From Siderastrea siderea (taxonomy: Eukaryota; Cnidaria; Anthozoa; Scleractinia; Rhizangiidae): 64,000 bases of DNA. Under the pieces are notes generated by a model, which worked only from the letters and a program-made list of their open reading frames with translations, did no database searches and was not told where the DNA came from. How positions within the stretch are numbered: the stretch's first letter is position 1; each line of letters starts with the position of its first letter. The DNA lies in NCBI GenBank assembly GCA_964030785.1, contig OZ034971.1:45306004-45370003 (forward strand), written 5' to 3'. Positions 53,301-64,000 of the stretch are shown piece after piece. The translations under genes and the position numbers were made by a program.

Positions 53301-54219
53301 AAACGCCTTTATTCTTCAACCCAAATATTTGCAATCTCTAAATTTCAACGTATTGTTCATTTGTGGACAGTGAACAATAGTTGCTAGAATTTAATTTCCA
53401 TAATTAGCATAATCTTACCTTAAACATTCGTGTTTATTCGGTAAGCCTTGGTAAGCCTTCAGAAATTCTTAAAAACCACAAATTTTGTGTCCAAAAATAG
53501 AGAGCGGATATAGAATTTCCTGAGCAGAGAGACACAGCAGGCAGACAATCTAGGTGTATTATAGATTGTTACAACAGAAGCATTTTTTTCAAACAGGCAT
53601 TTTAACAAAATATTGAAGGCTTCAAATTTAAACAAGGACGATTTTACTCATTTAAAGGCTTACAACTTTCAATGGAACTCGAAATCCTACAATCGGCTTC
53701 TGTTGTGACACAGTAGAGGTTTTAACTGATCAATGAGTGGTAAAATCAAGAAGTGTCGTCTTCTCCACAATGGGAAAACTTGGACTTGGAGTCGCGTTTT
53801 ACAAAGCCTTAACTTTGGGAGCTCATAGCATCGCAATGAAGCGCAATCTATCAAACCAAAAACAACCATGTTGCACTTCCAGCGTCGCCTAAGCTCTCTG
53901 TTAAGTTTCAACGGAATTGGCCCCCAAGCGCTCATGATATAACGTTTCTTAACGTAAGACCTCCACCACAATTTTGCCTGATATATTTATTCATGAGCAG
54001 CTTGTCACCCACGGCCTTAACCAAGAAAGCTACGGCTCTCAACAATAACCTTGTAAACTAATCTTAACTCCTCAAAAACTGCTGAGAGGGAGCCTCCGTC
54101 TATTATTAGAAATGAAACCACTGATAAATGAATATTGCTCTTTAAAATATAAATTAAAGTTATATAATTTCAAAATGACTATAATTTTAACATGTATTTT
54201 TCAACTTCCTTGTACATAC
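50325..54219. other. Long intron-like region with repeat array
   Basis: No exon identified. Contains the TTTACGTCGTAAA-type array (51140-51700). Frames at 52066-52430 and 53687-53971 lack splice or domain support. Confidence 0.4.
51140..51760. repeat. TTTACGTCGTAAA tandem array (left copy)
   Basis: About six degenerate units of roughly 60 bp, each with aaacttaatcagtt, gtcaatcaaataagg and a palindromic ttacgtcgtaaa core. The flank 51300-51360 (attacggcgtaatgttacag) matches the window end in reverse orientation. Confidence 0.85.
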
Positions 54220-54279
54220 CAGAGAGGACTTGGCTAGAGTGTTGAACTCTGCTAGGCATTATATCCCCCACTTCAGAAC
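54220..54279 (-). CDS. Micro-exon gene, exon 5 (60 nt, phase 1-1)
   Basis: Acceptor cgatcag, donor g|gtatgt. Encodes GSEVGDIMPSRVQHSSQVLS. Confidence 0.5.
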
Positions 54280-54603
54280 CTGATCGATTGACAGACAAAA
54301 GATTGAAATAGTGAGCTTTTTTGGTCATTACAGCTGCACATGTAAATAGCTAGATATGATACTTATCTTAAAGCCCCATGCACTAATGTAATTTTTTATT
54401 CCATAAATTTTAAGATGTCCTGTATAAGATCTGTGTACATTTGTATACAAACATCTGGCTATTGTCATCATCATTTTCATTCTCAACACAGTGGGGTTGA
54501 AAGGTAATTGTCTGTTGACTCAACAAAGTGAAATGCAACAGTAAAAATTAATGCAGAATATTCACTGATTTTCACTTACATCTTTGTAAGTACATGCGCT
54601 TAC

Positions 54604-54645
54604 CAATAGTGACTGATGCAGGAAGACTCACTATATCTTCTGACA
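54604..54645 (-). CDS. Micro-exon gene, exon 4 (42 nt, phase 1-1)
   Basis: Acceptor ttttcag, donor g|gtaagcg. Encodes VSEDIVSLPASVTI. It has the same length and phase as exons 2 and 3 but a different sequence. Confidence 0.5.
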
Positions 54646-55054
54646 CTGAAAAGTTAAGAGAACTGTTTATCATGCCGTTAGATTTTTTGAATGCCTTCAA
54701 GTTCTTTTTTTTTTTTTTTTGGAAACGTTTGTTTGCTAGTGCTTGAACATTATCAAACCCTGAAGACTGGGACTTCTATTGAAATTCAAAGTAGTGAAGC
54801 AATATTAAAAAGTCAGTAGCAAAGCTTGCTTTCTATATACAGTCCTGGGTGGAAATTCTCTGTTTACAAGAAACGCTTGTAACTGATTTTGACACTGCCT
54901 TGCAACAAGGAGTAAAAAGAGAGGATTGGCCCTCGTGCCCTGAACTTATCAACTTAACTCAGGAAGTTTCAGACCCTTGTTTAGATCATCAGAAACTTCC
55001 ATTGCATGAAATTGCATCTGACTTCAACATCAACTACGTCTTACATGTATGTAC

Positions 55055-55096
55055 CTTGAATAGCAATATGAGAGCCATCCATATCATTATTGTCAT
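55055..55096 (-). CDS. Micro-exon gene, exon 3 (42 nt, duplicate of exon 2)
   Basis: Encodes DDNNDMDGSHIAIQ. About 270 bp around it (54840-55110) is duplicated at 55585-55860 with introns, so the exon pair arose by segmental duplication. Confidence 0.55.
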
Positions 55097-55808
55097 CTGT
55101 ATCAAATAGAAAGAAATCATTTTAATTTTATTCAATAACAAGATGAAAATCAAAAGTGCACAGTAGTCTTGGATGTGGAACCAATTAACGTGCACACCAT
55201 TTAATGGCCTGTTGCAAACGTTTTGAGAGGAAACGCAATCTTTTGGAATTCTGGAAAAAACTTTTATAACAGTGGCATCTTGAAAAGTGCACTCTGCGTT
55301 AATTTTTCGGTCTGTTCTCTCACACGCGAAAAGTGCATTACTGTATATGGTCATCCTCTGAACTTCTCTTTACCTCGAGTCATATCTGTAAGTACAATAA
55401 TGTAAAGCATATTCCACGCTTTTGTAATTTGTAATCTGAACCAACTGTATAAGATCCTGGCTTAATTGTAATTTGCTTTCTTTTCCATTTTTTAAGTAAT
55501 TCCATAAGTAATTGAAGAAAAAAAAATTGGCCTGTTGACCAAACTTGACATGCACTTCCTAACGTTACAGTGCAGGTAATCAACTGAAGATGTGAGTCTG
55601 CTCACAAGGAACACTTGAAACTGGTTTTGACACTGCCTTGCAACAAGGCGTAAAAAGGCAGGATTGGCCCTTATGCCCTGAACTATTCAACTAATTAACT
55701 CAGAAAGTTTCAAACCCTTATTTAGAGATCATCGGAAACTTTTGAATTGCATGAAATTGCATCTGGCTTTGAAATTAACTACATTTTACATATGAACATT
55801 GTATGTAC

Positions 55809-55850
55809 CTTGAATAGCAATAAGGGAGCCATCCATATCATTGTTGTCAT
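55809..55850 (-). CDS. Micro-exon gene, exon 2 (42 nt, phase 1-1)
   Basis: Acceptor ttttgtcacag, donor gtacatac. Encodes, with the split codon, DDNNDMDGSLIAIQ. It is a duplicate of exon 3. Confidence 0.55.
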
Positions 55851-56647
55851 CTGTGACAAAAAGAAAGAAGTAATTTAATTTTATTCAATTATCAGATGAA
55901 ATTCAAACCAGCATGCACACCATTTTATGGTTCATAGTATTGTTGTCAAATGCATTTGGCCGAACTACACGCTGACTTCCTGAAGTTACAGAGTATGTGA
56001 TCAACTGAGGGTGTGTCAATGTCAAGTCAAGTTGTTCCATTAAACAATTGCCATGTTGTGAGAATCTTTTGTTTGGGCTTTTATACAATGTAGCATGCGT
56101 GAACGTTTTAAAGAAGTGGGGAACAGAATGTTCTTAATGGATCGTGCATTTTTTGGGACAAAAATTTTACCCCAGTGTAACATGATAACACTTTACAGGA
56201 ACGAGAGTCACCTTCCAATATGCAAAAGCTCTTTAAACATGTACCCTGATGGGCTTATTTAATCAGAATTAATTAGGCCTCAAGAATGAGAGGTTAGTTA
56301 TCTAGTAATTAGAGGGGAATCAATAGAAAGGGGGTGAGGGGGTCTTTCAAATCACTAAAATAATGTGCTAATTATAATACATAAAATAGTGTAATATTAT
56401 TTTAGTTCCCCTGGAAATTGATCAAAAGACCAACCCCCCCACCCCCCCCACTCCCCCAAAGCGGCTGAAATGTAATTACGTGTATTCATGTAACTGTACA
56501 TGTGTTAGATGGAAGTTCTTTTTACAGTTGTGACATTTATTACAAAATCTGACTTTTACAATTGGGCTTATTACAGCATGTAGCTTAATGGAATCAGGGA
56601 TTAATAGATCGAGGTTTAACAGTACCACATTTTAAAGTACAGTGTAC

Positions 56648-56750
56648 CATACCCCTCCAAAACAGCTCTTTCAGCGTGATTTGGAAGGCGATTAATTTCC
56701 TCAACCAAGTTTACTAAGCCGCTAACAAATTCTTGCACGGTTTGCGACAT
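56648..56750 (-). CDS. Micro-exon gene, exon 1
   Basis: ATG at 56750 begins MSQTVQEFVSGLVNLVEEIN, RLPNHAERAVLEGY; the exon ends in phase 1 at g|gtacac (a gtatgg donor 4 bases earlier would give a stop in the next exon). Following exons at 55809-55850, 55055-55096, 54604-54645, 54220-54279, 50233-50324 and 49280-49606 all join in frame. The total is about 235 codons if no exon is missing. Function unknown. Confidence 0.55.
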
Positions 56751-56879
56751 ACTAGTCTGATTTACTAGTCACAGAATGGTTGCAGAACAGAAATCTCGCT
56801 GAATAAACGTTGTGAATGAACATCACGTGTTGATCAATGATTTATTTTGTGAAATGAAATACCACAAACCCCCCATGAA

Positions 56880-58205
56880 GCCCCCTTGTACTCATGATCA
56901 CCCTATCCAGCAGAACCTATCAAAAGCAGAACCGTAAAAGCACCCGGGAAAAATATTCTTTCTTTTTAAATGGAAACCAAATTATTAATACCTCAGATTA
57001 CACCTACCTGGGAACAATATTTAGCTCGAATGGGAGTTTCACCTCCTCAAAAAAGAGTTTAGTCGAAAAATCTAGACGTTCAGTATTTGCATTCAAAAGG
57101 TATATTGAATTCAACAAACTCTCTATATCCAAATGTAATTTCTTATTTAATGCTGTCTTTCTACCCGTTCTTTTATATGGTTCAGAAATATGGGGGGCAT
57201 ATGATAGCCTCAATCTTAACAAATGGGAGAAAGATCCTATCGAACGCTTTCACTCGCAATTTTACAAATCTTATCTTTGCCTTAATAGAAGAGCATCGAA
57301 TGTCGCAGCAAGAAATGAAACCGGAAGACTCCCTCTCAAACTAACTATTTTCTCTAATACACTCAAGTTTTGGCTTCACTTACTAAACCTTCCGAATTCA
57401 AGCGTTGCCAGACAATGCCTTCAAATTTCAACTCAACTGGCAGACTCTGGAAAAAAATGCTTTATGCTCTCCATCTATGATATACTTAAACAATATGGTA
57501 CCGATTTCTCTACTGATCTTCAAACTATGATTGATACAAAAGGAGATAGATTAAAAACTAAAAAGTGTCAATCCAAAATAATCGAAAACTTTAAAACTGG
57601 TTTAGAAAAGCATCAACATGAATTGATTAGCTGTAACAAAAAACTGAAATTTTACTCTACTTTTAAAACAGATGTTACTCCCTCTAACTCACTAGAATTA
57701 ATTACAAATCTTAAACATCGTCGGGCAGTAGCAAAACTTAGAGTAGGCAACCATAACCTACGAATTGAAACTGGTAGACATTCTTATCCTAAACTTCCTG
57801 AGCATCTGAGAATCTGTCAAAACTGCAGCTCAAATGAAGTTGAAAACGAAGAACATTTTGTACTTAATTGTAGTAGATATAATACAATTAGAAAATCTCT
57901 AATAGACTACATTGTTAGAAATTATTCTGATTTTAGTTCTTTAGATGCCAATCAAAAAATTATATTTCTCTTTAATAATATAGATGCCTTTCTCTGTAAA
58001 AAATTAGGTTACTTCATTTATGAAGCTTTTGAACTAAGAAATGAATCGACAATCGCAACAATCGTCAATTAGTTGATCCTATTACTTACCCTTACATATC
58101 TTTAGATGTAATTCGTATTATTATTATCATTATTTTCCTATACTTTTGCAATACCATTTGTAATTGGGAATGCAAATAAAGTGTGTTGTTGTTGTTGTTG
58201 TTGTT
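56880..58205 (+). mobile_element. 5'-truncated LINE with (TTG)n tail
   Basis: The coding part (56894-58072) is followed by 110 bp of 3' UTR with aataaa and a tail of about seven TTG units (58184-58205). Trinucleotide tails typify several LINE clades of the I/Jockey group. Possible imperfect target repeats flank it (atgaagcccccttg near 56876; ctgaagcacccttttg near 58211). Confidence 0.8.
56894..58072 (+). pseudogene. LINE ORF2 C-terminal half (thumb to Cys/His motif)
   Basis: 392 open codons: SDYTYLGTIFSSNGSFTSSK just after RT motif D/E, FNAVFLPVLLYGSEIWG (the usual 'VLLYGSEIW' post-RT motif), ARNETGRLPLKLTIF and a C-terminal knuckle CQNCSSNEVENEEHFVLNC. EN and the RT core are missing. The frame is intact over the retained part, so the insertion is fairly young. 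Confidence 0.88.
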
Positions 58206-58662
58206 ATCCACTGAAGCACCCTTTTGAAAGCCGGAGTTTGTAACAAGCAGTGAGCCAACCGCTCCCCTCCCACACACATACATTTCTCTTTTAGCTTTCA
58301 AAAAAGTCGGATTTGTAATAATCCCCTCTCTTTCTCAAATCTGCCCCCCCCCCCCCCCTCCATCTCAACAAACAAACACATACACACCACCCGCCAGTTT
58401 AGACGGTTTTCAAAAGTAACACGATTTCGGCAAGTTTGCTTTTTGGGTTTAGCTAGTTGTGGGGTTCTTCTTTTAAAAGTAAAAAAAAAAATTTAGCGAT
58501 AGATATAGTAGTTTCGAATGACGTTTTGCCAAAATTCATGTAAGTCAGATTCTTGTGAGTACGGGTGAGTTCATTACATGATAAAATGCGTGTGAAAGTC
58601 TTGTCATGCGATTAAAAGAAACACAATGTGGACTCAAACTTTGCTTAAGTCAGATTGAATGT

Positions 58663-58836
58663 AGACTGCGAGTAGTCTCTAGCTGACAATTGTGGAGCGG
58701 GCGAAATTCACACACGTGCGCGCGTAAAATTTAGAGGAGGCACTCCCCTTGCGTCGGGTCTCCTCGGATTTTCGCGCACGCGTGTGTACTTCGCCCGCCC
58801 CACAATCGCCATCGCCACAGTTAGAGACTACTCGCT
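58663..58836. mobile_element. GC-rich hairpin MITE, copy A
   Basis: Ends agactgcgagtagtctc and gagactactcgc are inverted; inside, gcgggcgaaattcacacacg pairs with cgtgtgtacttcgcccgc. Same family as 62157-62386. Confidence 0.85.
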
Positions 58837-59183
58837 GTTTCGATTCATTGTCCATATTAGGTTTCTTGTATTTCTTTGAGCATTTCGTAAATTAATTATT
58901 CCAGCTTTCCAAGGGATTTTTTTAATAATGATGAATTGTTCCTGAAGATCGTTATTCCTTTGATTGTTAGCGTCGTGCAAGTGTTTTCCAATAGGAATAG
59001 CAAAGCGCTTGTAGTCCTAAATGCGCTGAAAAAGGTGTCGGCGTGTATACCCAACACAATCTGCATCACACAGATCACATCTAAATTTGTAAACAACGCG
59101 TTGTTGATTTATTAACGGCCGTTAAACAAACGAATTGAAAATAGAATGATGTGTGGAGAGAGGAAACTCGGAAAAAATTCTGA

Positions 59184-59255
59184 GTTCTACATGGGATTTG
59201 AACCCACGACCTCCCGTACACTACTCGGATGCTGTATCCACTGAGCTACGAGAAC
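59184..59255 (-). tRNA. tRNA-Thr(AGT)-like sequence, degenerate
   Basis: GTTCTCG...GTAGAAC acceptor ends (two mismatches), D arm TAGCTCAGTGGATA, T arm GTGGGTTCAAATCCCAT. The nominal anticodon is AGT with U33 present, but the anticodon stem has an A-A mismatch. Probably a tRNA-derived SINE head rather than a functional gene. Confidence 0.5.
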
Positions 59256-59269
59256 TCTGGTGTGTGAAA

Positions 59270-60500
59270 TGGTCAATTGTGGGGTGAGCCAACGACTGCA
59301 TGGCGCAAGTGACGTTGTGCCAATGAACACTGCCAGCCTGGTTTATAAACTAGGGAACATTTGTTGCAAAAACCTACGGGTGTGCTGTTACGCCATGTGT
59401 TTTCCAATGTAACCTCACGACAGGAAAATGTTGTTGCATGAAGTCCAAAACATTCGAGATTCCCGAACGCAGGCTTATCTGCTCACGAAACAAATGTTGT
59501 TTCCCAGGCAAACCTGAGCGCTAGGGAAGTGCTTTAAAAACTTTTTTTCCACTTACACGTTAAGAAATGCATAAGAAAATTTCGTCCCTGTTATATTAGC
59601 ATAGTTTGCCCGAAAAAAACCCGTTGTTGCTGTGTCTGTGTGAGTTTTCTTCATTATAAAATCGAATAAGCTGCAGGGTACAAATTCAAAAGATCTTATG
59701 TAGGGCCCTGATTGAATGCCCCCGTGAGGACCATTTTAGCCCTTGTGTGGTAATATTTCAACCTCAATGACCCGGTCCATTTTGGGAAATAAAACGGATC
59801 TTAGAAATTAAAGTATATTTTTATGGAAGAGTTAACAATAACTTCTAAAGGAGAGTTGAATTGACCCACTGGACCTGGTTTACGCCAGTAACAAAACGAC
59901 AAACACGTAAGAACATGACATAACTACGAAAAATAAAAGATCCGCTTTTCCTTATTTTATGTCATTATGTTGTGTTGTGGCTAGTCTGAACTTAAGCCTT
60001 CCATTAGAGTTTTTGGCTGAAAAAAAAAAGCGCCTGTCACCATTTTGTGTAGAGGGTCTGGGTCGAGGTACTAGAATTCCAGATGTCATTCAAATTTTTG
60101 GTCATTTCTCTGTTATCATGTAAAAGGTCAGCCATTGCTTGGCTTTGAGTTAATTATGACTGCGTCTCACTTCATTTTCCATTTTGCTTAATTTTTCAGT
60201 TTGTCTTTTCAAGAATGGCAAACGCATGAAGTGTAGATTGACATATACACTGCGGAAGTCCAGAAGCTCTCCGAAGAACTTTTCTGTCTTTTTCACCCGG
60301 CTTCCATCTCTTCCTAGAAATCTGATCATGAAATACACTCTGGCTACCGTAAAAACGTAGTATATAGCCAGTTAGTAACGAAAGCAAGAAAACAGCACAA
60401 CGGCAAAAAGAAACAAATAAACATACAAACAATCGGCAAACAACCTGACTAATGAAAATAACAAACAAACAAAGCGATACCAAACCCAAACTGTTCAAGT
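59270..60500. other. No gene recognised
   Basis: Non-coding, AT-rich; short minus frames near 60150-60498 have no supporting features. Confidence 0.4.
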
Positions 60501-60529
60501 AGTTTTTTATTTGTTAACTTCGATGTTTT

Positions 60530-61160
60530 TCATTGGTGGTTGATGTTCTCGTGCCATGGCATTCAAAAGTTCTCATTCGCTTTTTCGATAGAAGCTATAC
60601 AAAGGCCATGGAATTGCCTCGCTTTTAACTTAGTCTCCATGCCAGGTCTTTCTCCTTGTTCTAAATTATCGCATGTTACACTTCGCCGTCATTTTGTATG
60701 GGAAGAAGGTCCTGAGGATGCTTTACTTGTGCTAATTGATCTTTCGGGTCTATAGTGGGCTGTTTTGGTCACGGAGCTGTAGTAACAAGCTTTGTAACGG
60801 AAAGCAATGTTGCGATCAGCATTTAAACAAGTTGAATTTCATCGGCTGCCCCTGTCATGTTATTTATACACTCTGATTCATTGTGTATACATTTTTTGGA
60901 ATTTCTCTTTTTGCATAAACCATACATTTTAATTAATTACCATCTAACCTGATAAATTAACTATATAGATATATGTAATTTTTAGCTAATTTTCCTCGAT
61001 ATGTATTAATATTATTAAAATGTATTTGTTTTTTAGCTAGCTTTTTTCATAGATCTTTTTTCTGTCAAACACTTGTTATCATGAGCCCCTGGCTTTGGAG
61101 ATTAGGCAATCACTCCCTGTGTTCCTGACGTTAAATAAATTATCCTTATCCTATCCTTGT
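60530..61160 (+). mobile_element. Possible LINE 3' end
   Basis: A short frame (60540-60755; HVTLRRHFVWEEGPEDALLV) is followed by an AT-rich UTR and ends in aaataaattatccttatcctatcc, a (TTATCC)n-like tail as found on some CR1/L2-type LINEs. No RT motif visible. Confidence 0.35.
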
Positions 61161-61388
61161 TTACCACCAGGGCACAGACGGACCCATTTGCCTCAATTTG
61201 AGGTAAGATTAGAAGAAACATTCTTGCATGTCGATTTATTTTAATTTAGATGATAATCCATTGAAGCACATTTCTCCTGTTGTATTATTTTTGCATTATT
61301 GCACTATGCATTTGAATTGAAAATGTCCCACTAAGATAAGGTTAATTACAAAAGTCTTATTGTCATTTTTTTTTCAAATTCTGACAGT

Positions 61389-61541
61389 GTGGCCCTGCTG
61401 AATGGAAGAGAGGTTTTCCTAAAGAGAACTCCTTCTTCAAGATGGCTCCAACCCAACGCTCCCCTAGGATGGGAGGACTACCTTTCACTTGACGAGGTTA
61501 AAGCAAGATATGTAGGGGAGGATGGAGCCCTCACTATGTAA
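61389..61541 (+). CDS. Candidate internal exon
   Basis: A pyrimidine-rich acceptor (tttttttcaaattctgacag) precedes an open frame ALLNGREVFLKRTPSSRWLQ, GWEDYLSLDEVKARYVGEDG to a possible donor at|gtaaataag. A second frame (CGPAEWKRGFPKENSFFKMA) is also open. A small upstream exon (about 61171-61202, donor gag|gtaag) is possible. Unrecognised. Confidence 0.3.
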   Translation: MALLNGREVFLKRTPSSRWLQPNAPLGWEDYLSLDEVKARYVGEDGALTM

Positions 61542-61559
61542 ATAAGCTTTCAAGTTTTA

Positions 61560-62150
61560 GATTGATAAATGATCCTTCAAGGTTTTTGTTTTTACTTTAG
61601 ACATTGGCCAGGTAGCGAAACTTTCTAGATAAAACACCTTACAATAAGCAAATGGTCATGCAGCTTTGCGAGCAATATATTCAGTTGTTTTCGAGCTAAA
61701 ATACAGTTCTATAAAGGCGGAAATTATACGTTTGTCTAAATGTAAACGAGCGTCAAAAAAATTTCCCGAAACGAATCACAAACCTCTATTTTCGCTATAT
61801 GGTCAAAATCTAATGAAAAAGGCGCTCAAGGGTCTACAGTATCACCGTGTTGTGTGCCATTGGTACATTCGTCTTTTCTTCTATCGCCACCTGTTCCCAT
61901 TCGACTACATAATTTCTGTGAATACTGAAAACTCTGAGCTGTACAGCTCTCACCTAAATCCTTTTCCGCTGTCCGAAAAATACTTTAAATGTCACTTTCT
62001 TTTTTTGTCCGCAAAAAAGTTTTTTTTCCCCTCGAGTACTGCACTCGTTATTCTCCGTGCGCATAGCCTGCGACCAAACTCTTTTGGGTGACAGCTGGGT
62101 GCGGATGGGGAAGAGAGCTGCCACCCAGGATACCTCGTACAGAGCACAAA
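61560..62150. other. No supported gene
   Basis: An open frame at 61666-62091 (plus) runs into the MITE and lacks motifs or splice sites; treated as chance. Confidence 0.4.
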
Positions 62151-62156
62151 GACACT

Positions 62157-62386
62157 AGACTGCGAGTAGTCTATAATTTTGGCGATGGCGATTGTGAGGC
62201 GGGCGAAATACACACGCGCGCGCTGAAAATTTCGAGGAGACGCGATGTCAGGGGAGCGCCAAAAATGTTTTGGCGCTCCCCTCGCGTCGCTCGCGTCACG
62301 TCGCCTCGAAATTTCGCACGCGTGTGTGACCCCCTGTGGCCCGCCCAACAATCGCCATCAACAAAATTAGAGACTACTCAAAGTCT
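62157..62386. mobile_element. GC-rich hairpin MITE, copy B
   Basis: agactgcgagtagtct at left, agactactcaaagtct at right; internal arms ggcgatggcgattgt / acaatcgccatc and a perfect central hairpin ggggagcgccaaaa / ttttggcgctcccc. It makes spurious frames on both strands. Confidence 0.87.
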
Positions 62387-62389
62387 ACG

Positions 62390-63560
62390 AAAACACTGGA
62401 TAGACGATTTATTGTTCGTTATCAGTGTTGCACAGTTAAATGTAAGCACCATGTAAGCAACTGGGGGCATCCAACGAAGAAATGGAAGAACACTAAATCA
62501 AATAATGTCAATTCATCTTTTTCTCAACAAAGCCTTTGGAAACAAATAATGTTGTTTCATCTTTTTCTTTATAAAGCCATCAGAGAAGGTATTACAATTT
62601 AGCGCAGATCTCTATAGCCATTTTTTTCCAAACAGAGACCTTCCTTCCTCCCTTTTTTCTAAACCGACAATTTTTCTCCCTTGCTTCCTTTGTTAATTCT
62701 TTCTTAACCAAAATGATCCGTTGGGTGTTCTTTGGAACTGTATGTAGTGTAAATATAATTATTGTACATTGTACAAGTTTTTTAACTTCAGTATAACACA
62801 GTAGTATATAGTTCAAGCTAGTATTTTTTTTTATTTATAGATTTCCTGGAAGGCTGCTTACATGTCGGCCCATCGATATCGACTCCGTATTGCGTGTTGT
62901 CGCTCACTGACAACTTTGAACAACGTCATGATTAAAAGTGTCCGCCGACCTCTGCGTTTTCAGTACCATGATCAGGCCAACCAAATTCTACAGAAAGAAA
63001 CAAAAGTGGTCTCTGTTGCATTCTGTTGCATTATTACGAAAATTTATTAGAAAGAGAGAACAAACACTTCTGAGGTAATTTACAGTAACAAGTTCAAATA
63101 AAACAATTAAATGTAGGTCTCTTTGGAATTGCCAAGGGACTGGTAAAATGCGTTTGTTACCATGGGAGTTTGTCTTAGCGGGATTCAGTGATGTTCCATT
63201 CATTTTACTATAACTAGGCTGAAAGATATCGTTCGTTATACCGGGGTCTTTGTTGTAGGGGATTTCGTTGTATTGGGATGCGTACAAAAAAAAAAAAAAC
63301 GAAACAAAACAAAAAGGAGCGACCATGTGTCCGAACTCTTTGTAGGAAGAGGCGTAACACATAACACAATAGGCCCTCTTTGTCATTCAATCGGATGCTT
63401 TTCCATATATTGCAGAAATTTAGAAAAGAATTGACTGATTGAACCAGCACTCTTTTCATTTAAATGGACTTCTGACAAAGCGAGGTGATATTTGTTCTTG
63501 CTGCACTAAACTAACTCTACCAATTTAAACTTAACCATTTTTGCGTTGGCGTTAACTTTT
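62390..63560. other. No gene recognised
   Basis: AT-rich with an A-rich run near 63283-63320. Only short uncharacterised frames. Confidence 0.45.
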
Positions 63561-63569
63561 TAAACATTC

Positions 63570-64000
63570 TAAACGTTAACCTATTAAAACTTTGACGATT
63601 AGATATTAAACATTGTGAAAGGTAACCTACCAAAACTTAAAATGCAACAAGATAACTTATTTAGGTTACATCGTAACTTTCATGAATTAACTTTGACTTT
63701 AACTCATTACACATTGTAATTGTTAAACCTTATTTGATTGACAGCTTTAACAGATTAAGTTCACGTCGTAAATTTAACGACGTAAAACTTTATTTGATTG
63801 ACGACTATAACGTATTAAGTTTACGTCGTAAATTTTGCGACGTAAACCTTATTTGATTGACAACTTCAGTTAATTAAGTTAATGTCAGAAAATTCACGGC
63901 GTAAACCTTATTTGAATTAAAATTAAGATTGCGCCTTAACGATGTCGCGAGGCTGCTGTAACATTACGCCGTAATTTAGATGACTTTAATTTTTACGTCG
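63570..64000. repeat. TTTACGTCGTAAA tandem array (right copy, inverted)
   Basis: Reverse complement of the 51.3-51.8 kb array, with the same internal order: AACATT/GTTAA-rich edge, then cttatttgattgac units with acgtcgtaaa cores, then gctgtaacattacgccgtaa. Cut by the window end. Confidence 0.85.

Noticed and set aside
56876..58228. Target duplication of the (TTG)n LINE
   Set aside because: Candidate repeats atgaagcccccttg and ctgaagcacccttttg have several mismatches; noted only as possible.
61992..62456. Overlapping open frames on both strands over the GC-rich hairpin
   Set aside because: Created by the palindromic MITE; no motif on either strand.

Overview
This is eukaryotic, AT-rich, intron-bearing DNA packed with transposable elements. 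The mix of families (R2, Ngaro/DIRS-type tyrosine-recombinase retroelement, BEL/Pao, several LINE clades, tRNA-like palindromic repeats, very GC-rich hairpin MITEs, BEN-domain gene) suggests an invertebrate, most likely a cnidarian such as a coral. That assignment rests on memory of similar repeats and is an inference. There are no bacterial operons, CRISPR arrays or prophages.

Layout. 1-13.55 kb is a tandem duplication (offset 7169 bp at its left end) of a block holding (i) exons of a SANT/Myb-like protein that run straight into a BEL/Pao gag-like domain, (ii) a short antisense 28S rRNA fragment and (iii) an R2 non-LTR retrotransposon, all on the minus strand. Copy 2 keeps both 28S flanks of the canonical R2 target (9510-9696 and 13685-13762), so the R2 still sits in its rDNA site while the rest of the rDNA unit is absent. 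13.7-17.1 kb holds LINE fragments, nested MITEs and TTCTAGAA-type satellite.

17.6-25.4 kb holds a phase-consistent minus-strand BEN-like gene (exons 25207-25343, 21033-21510, 19167-19247, 18169-18438). Its 3.7-kb intron contains a BEL/Pao integrase that was cut in two by a 1.67-kb TIR transposon carrying a RecQ-like helicase fragment, with a perfect 9-bp target duplication. 27.3-33.3 kb is a decayed minus-strand coding locus of unrecognised family, interrupted by a double tRNA-like palindrome, a 160-bp MITE and a 513-bp Harbinger-like MITE. 34.1-38.9 kb is a head-to-head inverted duplication (about 0.88-kb arms, 3-kb spacer) of a small gene's first exon. 39.07-43.71 kb is a nearly intact Ngaro/PAT-like retroelement with split direct repeats, gag, RT-RNase H and tyrosine recombinase; its gag ends at a UGA-CUA stop followed in frame by pol.

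44-64 kb: 5'-truncated LINEs (one with a 14-bp target duplication), a minus-strand micro-exon gene (56750 to 49280) whose internal exons are all phase 1-1 and include a duplicated 42-nt exon, two inverted copies of a TTTACGTCGTAAA-type array (51.1-51.7 and 63.6-64.0 kb), hairpin MITEs and a tRNA-Thr-like sequence. Host coding content is small; most of the window is layered transposon insertion, and nested insertions with target duplications allow relative dating.
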